Shown: positions 1-12,811 of the stretch, piece after piece
Layout of the letters: each line of letters begins with the position of its first letter
How positions within the stretch are numbered: position 1 is the stretch's first letter
From: Hydractinia symbiolongicarpus
Taxonomy: Eukaryota > Cnidaria > Hydrozoa > Anthoathecata > Hydractiniidae
Direction: 5' to 3'
Length of the DNA: 64,000 bases
Assembly: GCF_029227915.1 (NCBI RefSeq)
Contig: NC_079875.1
Span: 40,817,201-40,881,200, forward strand
Program-made: the position numbers and the translations under genes
The notes under the pieces: generated by a model
The model's input: only the letters and a program-made list of their open reading frames with translations
What the model was told of the DNA's origin: nothing
The model's database searches: none

Positions 1-54
1 AATGAAAGAGGTTTAATCGCCGGCAAACGAAAACCCGCGATTTCCCGTAAATCC

Positions 55-67
55 CGGGCTTGGCCCG
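55..67. repeat. G/C-rich dyad CGGGC-TTG-GCCCG
   Basis: Perfect 5-bp arms with a 3-base spacer, overlapping the six-base palindrome CCCGGG. This example is in the first monomer, and the motif recurs in many of the GGGCTTGGCCCG monomers. In the alternative monomers (CGGACTCGGCCCG, CAGACTCGGCGCG, CGGACACGGCCCG) the dyad is broken, so it separates monomer subtypes. Confidence 0.8.
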
Positions 68-84
68 TATAGTCAAAAGTATAC
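67..84. repeat. Dyad GTATA / TATAC with 8-base spacer
   Basis: GTATA, then GTCAAAAG, then TATAC. It directly follows the G/C-rich dyad, so each such monomer has two dyads within about 30 bp. In monomers with GTCGAATG the arms are kept and only the spacer changes. A few variants destroy it (GTATTCAAAG near 24,171, 25,383 and 26,519; GTATATAAAG near 35,830). No function is claimed. Confidence 0.75.
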
Positions 85-823
85 AAAGAAAGTACCCAGG
101 GAGTAAACTCATTTCCCGAGCGATTTTTTAAATTATTTTTTCACCACTAAAACGCATGAGACTTGTAGTTTTCAAAAATGTTTTCATTTTTGATGAGACG
201 CTTAATGAAAGAGGTTTAATCGCCGGCAAACGAAAACCCGCGATTTCCCGTAAATCCCGGGCTTGGCCCGTATAGTCAAAAGTATACAAAGAAAGTACCC
301 AGGGAGTAAACTCATTTCCCGAACGATTTTATAAAATATTTTTTCACCACTAAAGCCCATGAGACTTGTAGTTTTCAAAAATGTTTTCATTTTTGATGAG
401 ACGCCGATTAAATGAAGTTTAATCGCCGGCAAACGAAAACCCGCCATTTCCCGTACATCCCGGGCTTGGCCCGTATAGTCAAAAGTATACAAAGAAAGTA
501 CCCAGGGAGAAAACTCATTTCCCGAACGATTTTTTATATTATTTTTTCAACACTAAAACGCATGAGACTTGTAGTTTTCAAAAATGTTTTCATTTTTGAT
601 GGGACGCTGAATAAAAGAAGTTTAATCGCCGGCAAACGAAAACCCGCGATTTCCCGTAAATCCCGGACTCGGTCCGTATAGTCAAAAGTATACAAAGAAA
701 GTACCCAGGGAGTAAACTCATTTCCCGAACGATTTTTTAAATTATTTTTTCACCACTAAAACGCATGAGACTTGTAGTTTTCAAAAATGTTTTCATTTTT
801 GATGAGACGCTTAATGAAAGAGG

Positions 824-1217
824 TTTAATCGCCGGCAAACGAAAACCAGCGATTTCCCCTAAATCCCGGGCTTGGCTCGTGTAGTCGAATGTATACAAAG
901 AAAGTAGAGTAAACTCATTTCCCGAACGATTTTTTAAATTTTTTTTTCACCACTAAAACGCATGAGACTTGTAGTTTTCCAAAATGTTTTCATTTTTGAT
1001 GAGACGCTTAATGAAAGAGGTTTAATCGCCGGCAAACGAAAACCAGCGATTTCCCCTAAATCCCGGGCTTGGCTCGTGTAGTCGAATGTATACAAAGAAA
1101 GTAGAGTAAACTCATTTCCCGAACGATTTTTTAAATTTTTTTTTCACCACTAAAACGCATGAGACTTGTAGTTTTCCAAAATGTTTTCATTTTTGATGAG
1201 ACGCTTAATGAAAGAGG
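824..1217 (+). repeat. Two adjacent 197-bp variant monomers
   Basis: In this variant GTACCCAGGGAGTAAAC has become GTAGAGTAAAC, a clean 6-bp loss (CCCAGG), giving a 197-bp monomer. Here two near-identical copies lie side by side, whereas the related stretches near 4,743 and 6,361 have one. Other GTAGAGTAAAC monomers lie near 2,313, 7,370, 12,434, 19,730, 23,783, 24,995, 26,131, 28,560, 29,568, 32,201, 34,833 and 56,899. A derived form, TTAGAGTAAAC, is found near 48,415 and at several places up to about 54,670. Confidence 0.9.
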
Positions 1218-2081
1218 TTTAATCGCCGGCAAACGAAAACCCGCGATTTCCCGCAAATCCCGGGCTTGGCCCGTATAGTCGAATGTATACAAAGAAAGTA
1301 CCCTGTGAGTAAACTCATTTCCTGAACGATTTTTTAAATTATTTTTTCACCACTATATTGCATGAGACTTGTAGTTTTCAAAAATGTTTTCATTTTTGAT
1401 GAGACGCTGAATAAAAGAAGTTTAATCGCCGGCAAACGAAAACCTGCGATTTCCCGTAAATCCCGGACTCGGCGCGTATAGTCAAAAGTATACAAAGAAA
1501 GTACCCAGGGAGTAAACTCATTTCCCAAACGATTTTTTAAATTATTATTTCACCACTAAAGCCCATGAGACTTGTAGTTTTTAAAAATGTTTTCATTTTT
1601 GATGAGACGCTGTATAAAAGAAGTTTAATCGCCGGCAAACGAAAAACCGCGACTTCCCGTAAATCCCGGACTCGGCCCGTATAGTAAAAAGTATACAAAG
1701 AAAGTACCCTGTGAGTAAACTCATTTCCAAAACGATTTTTTAAATCATCTTTTCACCACTAAAGCCCATGAGACTTGTAGTTTTTAAAAATGTTTTCATT
1801 TTTGATGAGACGCTGTATAAAAGAAGTTTAATCGCCGGCAAACGAAAAACCGCGACTTCCCGTAAATCCCGGATTCGGCCCGTATAGTAAAAAGTATACA
1901 AAGAAAGTACCCTGTGAGTAAACTCATTTCCAAAACGATTTTTTAAATCATCCTTTCACCACTAAAACGCATGAGACTTGTAGTTTTCAAAAATGTTTTC
2001 ATTTTTGATGAGACGCTTAATGAAAATGGTTTAATCGCCGGCAAACGAAAACCCGCGATTTCCCGTAAATCCCGGGCTTGG

Positions 2082-2095
2082 CCCGTATAGTCGAA
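2082..2095 (-). promoter_or_regulatory. CENP-B-box-like motif with spacer one base short
   Basis: On the - strand this reads TTCG-ACT-A-TA-CGGG. The essential bases of the mammalian CENP-B box are TTCG-NNNN-A-NN-CGGG. All nine essential bases are present in order, but the first spacer is three bases instead of four. The motif is present in every monomer with GTCGAATG next to GGCCCGTATA and absent in those with GTCAAAAG. The spacing error would be expected to weaken or abolish binding by a mammalian-type CENP-B, so this is a resemblance and not an assigned site. A chance match is possible. Confidence 0.25.
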
Positions 2096-5000
2096 TGTAT
2101 ACAAAGAAAGTACCCTGTGAGTAAACTCATTTCCAAAACGATTTTTTAAATTATCTTTTCACCACTAAAACGCATGAGACTTGTAGTTTTCAAAAATGTT
2201 TTCATTTTTGATGAGACACTGAATAAAAGAAGTTTAATCGCCGGCAAACGAAAACCCGCCATTTCCCGTAAATCCCGGGCTTGGCTCGTGTAGTCGAATG
2301 TATACAAAGAAAGTAGAGTAAACTCATTTCCCGAACGATTTTTTAAATTTATTTTTCACCACTAAAACGCATGAGACTTGTAGTTTTCAAAAATGTTTTC
2401 ATTTTTGATGAGACGCTTAAGGAAAGAGGTTTACTCGCCGGCAAACGAAAACTCGCGATTTCCCGTAAATCCCGGGCTTGGCCCGTATAGTCAAAAGTAT
2501 ACAAAGAAAGTACCCAGGGAGTAAACTCATTTCCCGAACGATTTTATAAATTATTTTTTCACCACTAAAACGCATGAGACTTGTAGTTTTCAAAAATGTT
2601 TTCATTTTTGATGAGACGCTTAATGAAAATGGTTTAATCGCCGGCAAACAAAAACCCGCGATTTCCAGTAAATCCCGGGCTTGGCCCGTATAGTCGAATG
2701 TATACAAAGAAAGTACCCTGTGAGTAAACTCATTTCCAAAACGATTTTTTAAATTATCTTTTCACCACTAAAACGCATGAGACTTGTAGTTTTCAAAAAT
2801 GTTTTCATTTTTGATGAGACACTGAATAAAAGAAGTTTAATCGCCGGCAAACGAAAACCCGCCATTTCCCGTAAATCCCGGGCTTGGCCCGTATAGTCAA
2901 AAGTATACAAAGAAAGTACCCAGGGAGTAAACTCATTTCCCAAACGATTTTTTATATTATTTTTTCACCACTAAAACGCATGAGACTTGTAGTTTTCAAA
3001 AATGTTTTCATTTTTGATGAGACACTGAATAAAAGAAGTTTAATCGCCGGCAAACGAAAACCCGCCATTTCCCGTAAATCCCGGGCTTGGCCCGTATAGT
3101 CAAAAGTATACAAAGAAAGTACCCAGGGAGTAAACTCATTTCCCAAACGATTTTTTATATTATTTTTTCACCACTAAAACGCATGAGACTTGTAGTTTTC
3201 AAAAATGTTTTCATTTTTGATGGGACGCTGAATAAAAGAAGTTTAATCGCCGGCAAACGAAAACCCTCGATTTCCCGTAAATCCCGGACAAGGCCCGTAT
3301 AGTCAAAAGTATACACAGAAAGTACCCAGGGAGTAAACTCATTTCCCGAACGATTTTTAAAATTTTTTTTTCACCACTAAAACGCATCAGACTTGTAGTT
3401 TTCAAAAATGTTTTCATTTTTGATGAGACGCTTAAGGAAAGAGGTTTACTTGCCGGCAAACGAAAACCCGCGATTTCCCGTAAATCCTGGGCTTGGCTCG
3501 TATAGTCAAAAGTATACAAAGAAAGTACCCAGGGAGTAAACTCATTTCCCGAACGATTTTATAAATTATTTTTTCACCACTAAAGCCCATGAGACTTGTA
3601 GTTTTCAAAAATGTTTTCATTTTTGATGAGATGCCGATTAAAAGAAGTTTAATCGCCGGCAAACGAAAACCCGCCATTTCCCGTACATCCCGGGCTTGGC
3701 CCATATAGTCAAAAGTATACAAAGAAAGTACCCAGGGAGAAAACTCATTTCCCGAACGATTTTTTATATTATTTTTTCAACACTAAAACGCATGAGACTT
3801 GTAGTTTTCAAAAATGTTTTTATTTTTGATGGGACGCTGAATAAAAGAAGTTTAATCGCCGGCAAACGAAAACCCGCGATTTCCCGTAAATCCCGGACTC
3901 GGCCCGTATAGTCAAAAGTATACAAAGAAAGTACCCAGGGAGTAAACTCATTTCCCGAGCGATTTTTTAAATTATTTTTTCACCACTAAAACGCATGAGA
4001 CTTGTAGTTTTCAAAAATGTTTTCATTTTTGATGAGACGCTTAATGAAAGAGGTTTAATCGCTGGCAAACGAAAACCCGCGATTTCCCGTAAATCCCGGG
4101 CTTGGCCCGTATAGTCAAAAGTATACAAAGAAAGTACCCAGGGAGTAAACTCATTTCCCAAACGATTTTATAAATTATTTTTTCACCACTAAAGCCCATG
4201 AGACTTGTAGTTTTCAAAAACGTTTTCATTTTTGATGAGACGCCGATTAAATGAAGTTTAATCGCCGGCAAACGAAAACCCGCCATTTCTTGTACATCCC
4301 GGGCTTGGCCCGTATAGTCAAAAGTATACAAAGAAAGTACCCACGGAGAAAACTCATTTCCCGAACGATTTTTTATATTATTTTTTCAACACTAAAACGC
4401 ATGAGACTTGTAGTTTTCAAAAATGTTTTCATTTTTGATGGGACGCTGAATAAAAAAAGTTTAATCGCCGGCAAACGAAATCCCGCGATTTCCCGTAAAT
4501 CCCGGACTCGGTCCGTATAGTCAAAAGTATACAAAGAAAGTACCCAGGGAGTAAACTCATTTCCCGAACGATTTTTTAAATTATTTTTTCACCACTAAAA
4601 CGCATGAGACTTGTAGTTTTCAAAAATGTTTTCATTTTTGATGAGACGCTTAATGAAAGAGGTTTAATCGCCGGCAAACGAAAACCAGCGATTTCCCCTA
4701 AATCCCGGGCTTGGCTCGTGTAGTCGAATGTATACAAAGAAAGTAGAGTAAACTCATTTCCCGAACGATTTTTTAAATTTTTTTTTCACCACTAAAACGC
4801 ATGAGACTTGTAGTTTTTCAAAATGTTTTCATTTTAGATGAGACGCTTAATGAAAGAGGTTTAATCGCCGGCAAACGAAAACCCGCGATTTCCCGCAAAT
4901 CCCGGGCTTGGCCCGTATAGTCGAATGTATACAAAGAAAGTACCCTGTGAGTAAACTCATTTCCTGAACGATTTTTTAAATTATTTTTTCACCACTATAT

Positions 5001-8000
5001 TGCATGAGACTTGTAGTTCTCAAAAATGTTTTCATTTTTGATGAGACGCTGAATAAAAGAAGTTTAATCGCCGGCAAACGAAAACCTGCGATTTCCCGTA
5101 AATCCCGGACTCGGCGCGTATAGTCAAAAGTATACAAAGAAAGTACCCAGGGAGTAAACTCATTTCCCAAACGATTTTTTAAATTATTATTTCACCACTA
5201 AAGCCCATGAGACTTGTAGTTTTTAAAAATGTTTTCATTTTTGATGAGACGCTGTATAAAAGAAGTTTAATCGCCGGCAAACGAAAAACCGCGACTTCCC
5301 GTAAATCCCGGATTCGGCCCGTATAGTAAAAAGTATACAAAGAAAGTACCCTGTGAGTAAATGCATTTCCAAAACGATTTTTTAAATCATCTTTTCACCA
5401 CTAAAACGCATGAGACTTGTAGTTTTCAAAAATGTTTTCATTTTTGATGGGACGCTGAATAAAAGAAGTTTAATCGCCGGCAAACGAAAACCCGCGATTT
5501 CCCGTAAATCCCGGACTCGGCCCGTATAGTCAAAAGTATACAAAGAAAGTACCCAGGGAGTAAACTCATTTCCCGAGCGATTTTTTAAATTATTTTTTCA
5601 CCACTAAAACGCATGAGACTTGTAGTTTTCAAAAATGTTTTCATTTTTGATGAGACGCTTAATGAAAGAGGTTTAATCGCCGGCAAACGAAAACCCGCGA
5701 TTTCCCGTAAATCCCGGGCTTGGCCCGTATAGTCAAAAGTATACAAAGAAAGTACCCAGGGAGTAAACTCATTTCCCGAACGATTTTATAAATTATTTTT
5801 TCACCACTAAAGCCCATGAGACTTGTAGTTTTCAAAAATGTTTTCATTTTTGATGAGACGCCGATTAAATGAAGTTTAATCGCCGGCAAACGAAAACCCG
5901 CCATTTCCCGTACATCCCGGGCTTGGCCCGTATAGTCAAAAGTATACAAAGAAAGTACCCAGGGAGAAAACTCATTTCCCGAACGATTTTTTATATTATT
6001 TTTTCAACACTAAAACGCATGAGACTTGTAGTTTTCAAAAATGTTTTCATTTTTGATGGGACGCTGAATAAAAGAAGTTTAATCGCCGGCAAACGAAAAC
6101 CCGCGATTTCCCGTAAATCCCGGACTCGGTCCGTATAGTCAAAAGTATACAAAGAAAGTATCCAGGGAGTAAACTCATTTCCCGAACGATTTTTTAAATT
6201 ATTTTTTCACCACTAAAACGCATGAGACTTGTAGTTTTCAAAAATGTTTTCATTTTTGATGAGACGCTTAATGAAAGAGGTTTAATCGCCGGCAAACGAA
6301 AACCAGCGATTTCCCATAAATCCCGGGCTTGGCTCGTGTAGTCGAATGTATACAAAGAAAGTAGAGTAAACTCATTTCCCGAACGATTTTTTAAATTTTT
6401 TTTTCACCACTAAAACGCATGAGACTTGTAGTTTTCCAAAATGTTTTCATTTTTGATGAGACGCTTAATGAAAGAGGTTTAATCGCCGGCAAACGAAATC
6501 CCGCGATTTCCCGCAAATCCCGGGCTTGGCCCGTATAGTCGAATGTATACAAAGAAAGTACCCTGTGAGTAAACTCATTTCCTGAACGATTTTTTAAATT
6601 ATTTTTTCACCACTATATTGCATGAGACTTGTAGTTTTCAAAAATGTTTTCATTTTTGATGAGACGCTGTATAAAAGAAGTTTAATCGCCGGCAAACGAA
6701 AAACCGCGACTTCCCGTAAATCCCGGATTCGGCCCGTATAGTAAAAAGTATACAAAGAAAGTACCCTGTGAGTAAACTCATTTCCAAAACGATTTTTTAA
6801 ATCATCTTTTCACCACTAAAACGCATGAGACTTGTAGTTTTCAAAAATGTTTTCATTTTTGATGAGACGCTTAATGAAAATGGTTTAATCGCCGGCAAAC
6901 GAAAACCCGCGATTTCCCGTAAATCCCGGGCTTGGCCCGTATAGTCGAATGTATACAAAGAAAGTACCCTGTGAGTAAACTCATTTCCAAAACGATTTTT
7001 TAAATTATCTTTTCACCACTAAAACGCATGAGACTTGTAGTTTTCAAAAATGTTTTCATTTTTGATGAGACACTGAATAAAAGAAGTTTAATCGCCGGCA
7101 AACGAAAACCTGCGATTTCCCGTAAATCCCAGAGTCGGCCCGTATAGTCAAAAGTATACAAAGAAAGTACCCAGGGAGTAAACTCATTTCCCAACCGATT
7201 TTTTATATTATTTTTTCACCACTTAAACGCATGAGACTTGTAGTTTTCAAAAATGTTTTCATTTTTGATGGGACGCTGAATAAAAGAAGTTTAATCGCCG
7301 ACAAACGAAAACCCTCGATTTCCCCTAAATCCCGGGCTTGGCTCGTGTAGTCGAATGTATACAAAGAAAGTAGAGTAAACTCATTTCCCGAACGATTTTT
7401 TAAATTTTTTTTTCACCACTAAAACGCATGAGACTTGTAGTTTTCAAAAATGTTTTCATTTTTGATGAGACGCTTAAGGAAAGAGGTTTACTCGCCGGCA
7501 AACGAAAACTCGCGATTTCCCGTAAATCACGGGCTTGGCCCGTATAGTCAAAAGTATACAAAGAAAGTACCCAGGGAGTAAACTCATTTCCCGAACGATT
7601 TTATAAATTATTTTTTCACCACTAAAGCCCATGAGACTTGTAGTTTTCAAAAATGTTTTCATTTTTGATGAGACGCTGAATAAAAGAAGTTTAATCGCCG
7701 GCAAACGAAAACCTGCGATTTCCTGTAAATCCTAGACTCGGCGCGTATAGTCAAAAGTATACAAAGAAAGTACCCAGGGAGTAAACTCATTTCCCAAACG
7801 ATTTTTTAAATTATTATTTCACCACTAAAGCCCATGAGACTTGTAGTTTTTAAAAATGTTTTCATTTTCGATGAGACGCAGAATAAAAGGAGTTTAATCG
7901 CCGGCAAACGAAAACCCGCCATTTCCCGTAAACCCCAGTCTCGGCCCGTATAGTCAAAAGTATACAAAGAAAGTACACAGGGAGTAAACTCATTTCCCGA

Positions 8001-8956
8001 ACGATTTTTCAAATTATTTCTGCACCACTAGAACGAATGAGACTTGTAGTTTTCAAAAATGTTTTTATTTTTTTTGAGACGCTGAATAAAAGAAGTTTAA
8101 TCGCCGGCAAACGAAAACCTGCGATTTCCCGTAAATCCCAGAGTCGGCCCGTATAGTCAAAAGTATACAAAGAAAGTACCCAGGGAGTAAACTCATTTCC
8201 CGAACGATTTTTTAAATTATTATTTCACCACTAAAGCCCATGAGACTTGTAGTTTTTAAAAATGTTTTCATTTTTGATGAAACGCTGTATAAAAGAAGTG
8301 TAATCGCCGGCAAACGAAAAACCGCGACTTCCCGTAAATCCCGGACTCGGCACGTATAGTCAAAAAGTATGCAAAGAAAGTACCCTGTCAGTAAACTCAT
8401 TTCCAAAACGATTTTTTAAATCATCTTTTCACCACTAAAACGCATGAGACTTGTAGTTTTCAAAAATGTTTTCATTTTTGATGAGACGCTTAATGAAAAT
8501 GGTTTAATCGCCGGCAAACGAAAACCCGCCATTTCCCGTAAATCCCGGGCTTGGCCCGTATAGTCAAAAGTATACAAAGAAAGTACCCAAGGAGTAAACT
8601 CATTTCCCGAACGATTTTTTATATTATTTTTTCACCACTAAAACGCATGAGACTTGAAGTTTTCAAAAATGTTTTCATTTTTGATGGCACGCTGAATAAA
8701 AGAAGATTAATCGCCGGCAAACGAAAACCCTCGATTTCCCGTAAATCCCGGACACGGCCCGTATAGTCAAAAGTATACAAAGAAAGTACCCAGGGAGTAA
8801 ACTCATTTCCCGAACGATTTTTAAAATTTTTTTTTCACCACTAAAACGCATGAGACTTGTAGTTTTCAAAAATGTTTTCATTTTTGATGAGACGCTTAAT
8901 AAAAGAGGTTTACTCGCCGGCAAACGAAAACCCGCGATTTCCCCTAAATCCCGGGC

Positions 8957-11378
8957 TTGGCCCGTATAGTCAAAAGTATACAAAGAAAGTACCCAGGGAG
9001 TAAACTCATTTCCCGAACGATTTTTTAAATTATTTTTTCACCACTAAAGCCCATGAGACTTGTAGTTTTCAAAAATGTTTTCATTTTTGATGAGACGCTG
9101 ATTAAAAGAAGTTTAATCGCCGGCAAACGAAAACCCGTCATTTCCCGTACATCCCGGGCTTGGCCCGTATAGTCAAAAGTATACAAAGAAAGTACCCAGG
9201 GAGGAAACTCATTTCCCGAACGATTTTTTATATTATTTTTTCAACACTAAAACGCATGAGACTTGTAGTTTTCAATAATGTTTTCATTTTTGATGGGACG
9301 CTGAATAAAAGAAGTTTAATCGCCGGCAAACGAAAACCCGCGATTTCCCGTAAATCTCGGACTCGGCCCGTATAGTCAAAAGTATACAAAGAAAGTACCC
9401 AGGGAGTAAACTCATTTCCCGAACGATTTTTTAAATTTTTTTTTCACCACTAAAACGCATGAGACTTGTAGTTTTCAAAAATGTTTTCATTTTTGATGAG
9501 ACGCTTAATGAAAGAGGTTTAATCGCCGGCAAACGAAAACCCGCGATTTCCCGCAAATCCCGGGCTTGGCCCGTATAGTCGAATGTATACAAAGAAAGTA
9601 CCCTGTGAGTAAACTCATTTCCTGAACGATTTTTTAAATTATTTTTCACCACTAAAACGCATAAGACTTGAAGTTTTTAAAAATGTTTTCATTTTTGATG
9701 AGACGCTGAAGAAAAAAAGTTTAATCGCCGGCAAACGAAAACCTGCGATTTCCCGTAAATCCCAGACTCGGCGCGTATAGTCAAAAATATACAAAGAAAG
9801 TACCCAGGGAGTAAACTCATTTCCCGAACGATTTTATAAATTATTTTTTCACCACTAAAACGCATGAGACTTGTAGTTTTCAAAAATGTTTTCATTTTTG
9901 ATGAGACGCTGAAGAAAAGAAGTTTAATCGCCGGCAAACGAAAACCCGCCATTTCCCGTACATCCCGGGCTTGGCCCGTATAGTCAAAAGTATACAAAGA
10001 AAGTACCCAGGGAGTAAACTCATTTCCCGAACGATTTTTTAAATTATTTTTTCACCACTAAAGCCCATGAGACTTGTAGTTTTCAAAAATGTTTTCATTT
10101 TTGATGAGACGCTGATTAAAAGAAGTTTAATCGCCGGCAAACGAAAACCCGTCATTTCCCGTACATCCCGGGCTTGGCCCGTATAGTCAAAAGTATACAA
10201 AGAAAGTACCCAGGGAGGAAACTCATTTCCCGAACGATTTTTTATATTATTTTTTCAACACTAAAACGCATGAGACTTGTAGTTTTCAATAATGTTTTCA
10301 TTTTTGATGGGACGCTGAATAAAAGAAGTTTAATCGCCGGCAAACGAAAACCCGCGATTTCCCGTAAATCTCGGACTCGGCCCGTATAGTCAAAAGTATA
10401 CAAAGAAAGTACCCAGGGAGTAAACTCATTTCCCGAACGATTTTTTAAATTTTTTTTTCACCACTAAAACGCATGAGACTTGTAGTTTTCAAAAATGTTT
10501 TCATTTTTGATGAGACGCTTAATGAAAGAGGTTTAATCGCCGGCAAACGAAAACCCGCGATTTCCCGCAAATCCCGGGCTTGGCCCGTATAGTCGAATGT
10601 ATACAAAGAAAGTACCCTGTGAGTAAACTCATTTCCTGAACGATTTTTTAAATTATTTTTCACCACTAAAACGCATAAGACTTGAAGTTTTTAAAAATGT
10701 TTTCATTTTTGATGAGACGCTGAAGAAAAGAAGTTTAATCGCCGGCAAACGAAAACCTGCGATTTCCCGTAAATCCCAGACTCGCCGCGTATAGTCAAAA
10801 ATATACAAAGAAAGTACCCAGGGAGTAAACTCATTTCCCGAACGATTTTATAAATTATTTTTTCACCACTAAAACGCATGAGACTTGTAGTTTTCAAAAA
10901 TGTTTTCATTTTTGATGAGACGCTGAAGAAAAGAAGTTTAATCGCCGGCAAACGAAAACCCGCCATTTCCCGTACATCCCGGGCTTGGCCCGTATAGTCA
11001 AAAGTATACAAAGAAAGTACCCAGGGAGTAAACTCATTTCCCGAACGATTTTTTAAATTATTTTTTCACCACTAAAGCCCATGAGACTTGTAGTTTTCAA
11101 AAATGTTTTCATTTTTGATGAGACGCTGATTAAAAGAAGTCTAATCGCCGGCAAACGAAAACCCGTCATTTCCCGTACATCCCGGGCTTGGCCCGTATAG
11201 TCAAAAGTATACAAAGAAAGTACCCAGGGAGGAAACTCATTTCCCGAACGATTTTTTATATTATTTTTTCAACACTAAAACGCATGAGACTTGTAGTTTT
11301 CAATAATGTTTTCATTTTTGATGGGACGCTGAATAAAAGAAGTTTAATCGCCGGCAAACGAAAACCCGCGATTTCCCG
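8957..11378 (+). repeat. 5-monomer HOR, 1,014 bp, first set
   Basis: Units begin near 8,957, 9,971 and 10,985, with the third cut short at about 11,378. Each contains a monomer starting CTGATTAAAAGAAG with GTCATTTCCC, one with CAACACTAAA and TTCAATAATG, one with GGGACGCTG and AATCTCGGACTCGG, one with CTTAATGAAAGAGG, and one with CTGAAGAAAAGAAG and GGCGCG. Units are almost identical to one another, so the HOR is recent. Confidence 0.88.
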
Positions 11379-11410
11379 CAAATCCCGGGCTTGGCCAGTA
11401 TAGTCGAATG
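11334..11410 (+). repeat. Chimeric monomer marking a one-monomer deletion
   Basis: The monomer begins like those with GGGACGCTGAATAAAAGAAG and ends like those with CGCAAATCCCGGG and GTCGAATG. In the parallel copy at 18.2-18.5 kb these are two separate consecutive monomers. The switch lies in the identical stretch from 11,342 to 11,378. Exactly 203 bp are lost at this point. Confidence 0.82.
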
Positions 11411-12811
11411 TATACAAAGAAAGTACCCTGTGAGTAAACTCATTTCCTGAACGATTTTTTAAATTATTTTTCACCACTAAAACGCATAAGACTTGAAGTT
11501 TTTAAAAATGTTTTCATTTTTGATGAGACGCTGAAGAAAAGAAGTTTAATCGCCGGCAAACGAAAACCTGCGATTTCCCGTAAATCCCAGACTCGGCGCG
11601 TATAGTCAAAAATATACAAAGAAAGTACCCAGGGAGTAAACTCATTTCCCGAACGATTTTATAAATTATTTTTTTACCACTAAAACGCATGAGACTTGTA
11701 GTTTTCAAAAATGTTTTCATTTTTGATGAGACGCTGAAGAAAAGAAGTTTAATCGCCGGCAAACGAAAACCCGCCATTTCCCGTACATCCCGGGCTTGGC
11801 CCGTATAGTCGAATGTATACAAAGAAAGTACCCTGTGAGTAAACTCATTTCCTGAACGATTTTTTAAATTATTTTTCACCACTAAAACGCATAAGACTTG
11901 AAGTTTTTAAAAATGTTTTCATTTTTGATGAGACGCTGAAGAAAAGAAGTTTAATCGCCGGCAAACGAAAATCTGCGATTTCCCGTAAATCCCAGACTCG
12001 GCGCGTATAGTCAAAAATATACAAAGAAAGTACCCTGTGAGTAAACTCATTTCCTGAACGATTTTTTAAATTATTTTTCACCACTAAAACGCATAAGACT
12101 TGAAGTTTTTAAAAATGTTTTCATTTTTGATGAGACGCTGAAGAAAAGAAGTTTAATCGCCGGAAACGAAAACCTGCGATTTCCCGTAAATCCCAGACTC
12201 GGCGCGTATAGTCAAAAATATACAAAGAAAGTACCCAGGAAGTAAACTCATATCCCGAACGATTTTATAAATTATTTTTTCACCACTAAAACGCATGAGA
12301 CTTGTAGTTTTCAAAAATGTTTTCATTTTTGATGAGACGCTTAATGAAAGAGGTTTAATCGCCGGCAAACGAAAACCAGCGATTTCCCCTAAATCCCGGG
12401 CTTGGCTTGTGTAGTCGAACGTATACAAAGAAAGTAGAGTAAACTCATTTCCCGAACGATTTTTTAAATTTTTTTTTCACCACTAAAACGCATGAGACTT
12501 GTAGTTTTCAAAAATGTTTTCATTTTTGATGAGATGCTTAATGAAAGAGGTTTAATCGCCGGTAAACGAAAACCCGCGATTTCCCGCAAATCCCGGGCTT
12601 GGCCCTTATAGTCGAATGTATACAGAGAAAGTACCCTGTGAGTAAACTCATTTCCTGAACGATTTTTTAAATTATTTTCTCACCACTAAAACGCATAAGA
12701 CTTGAAGTTTTTAAAAATGTTTTCATTTTTGATGAGAGGCTGAATAAAAGAAGTTTAATTGCCGGCAAACGAAAACACGCGATTTCCCGTAAATCCCGGC
12801 CTTCTCCCGTA

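Larger units (their letters stand above)
1..8162 (+). repeat. Block A: mixed monomers with an 8-monomer HOR
   Basis: Three related stretches are visible: 1 to about 2,200, 3,840-5,457 and 5,458 to about 7,070. The first aligns with the second at an offset of 3,839 bp, dropping to 3,642 bp once an extra 197-bp monomer in the first copy is passed. The second aligns with the third at 1,618 bp, falling to 1,415 bp near 6,660 where the third copy lacks one monomer. A marker is the variant with a CCGATTAAATGAAG start, seen near 404, 4,243 and 5,861. Between the copies lie singly duplicated monomers, such as the near-identical neighbours at 2,749-2,943 and 2,952-3,146. Confidence 0.8.

Noticed and set aside
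29-107. Origin of the 203-bp monomer from shorter subrepeats, suggested by ATTTCCCG occurring twice 71 bp apart
   Set aside because: The sequence around the two octamers does not align further, and no third copy at that spacing is present.
2089-2100. RNA polymerase III B-box (GGTTCGANTCC) in the complement of GTATAGTCGAATG
   Set aside because: Only the TTCGA-N-T core agrees, there is no A box at a proper distance, and no tRNA fold is seen.
11514-11882. Longest open frames on the - strand (122 codons; also 18,809-19,177 and 27,232-27,600)
   Set aside because: They start at GTG and span about two monomers, with the second monomer read in another frame. Substitutions between copies fall at all codon positions, and stops come and go with single-base variants. 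There is no sign of protein conservation.
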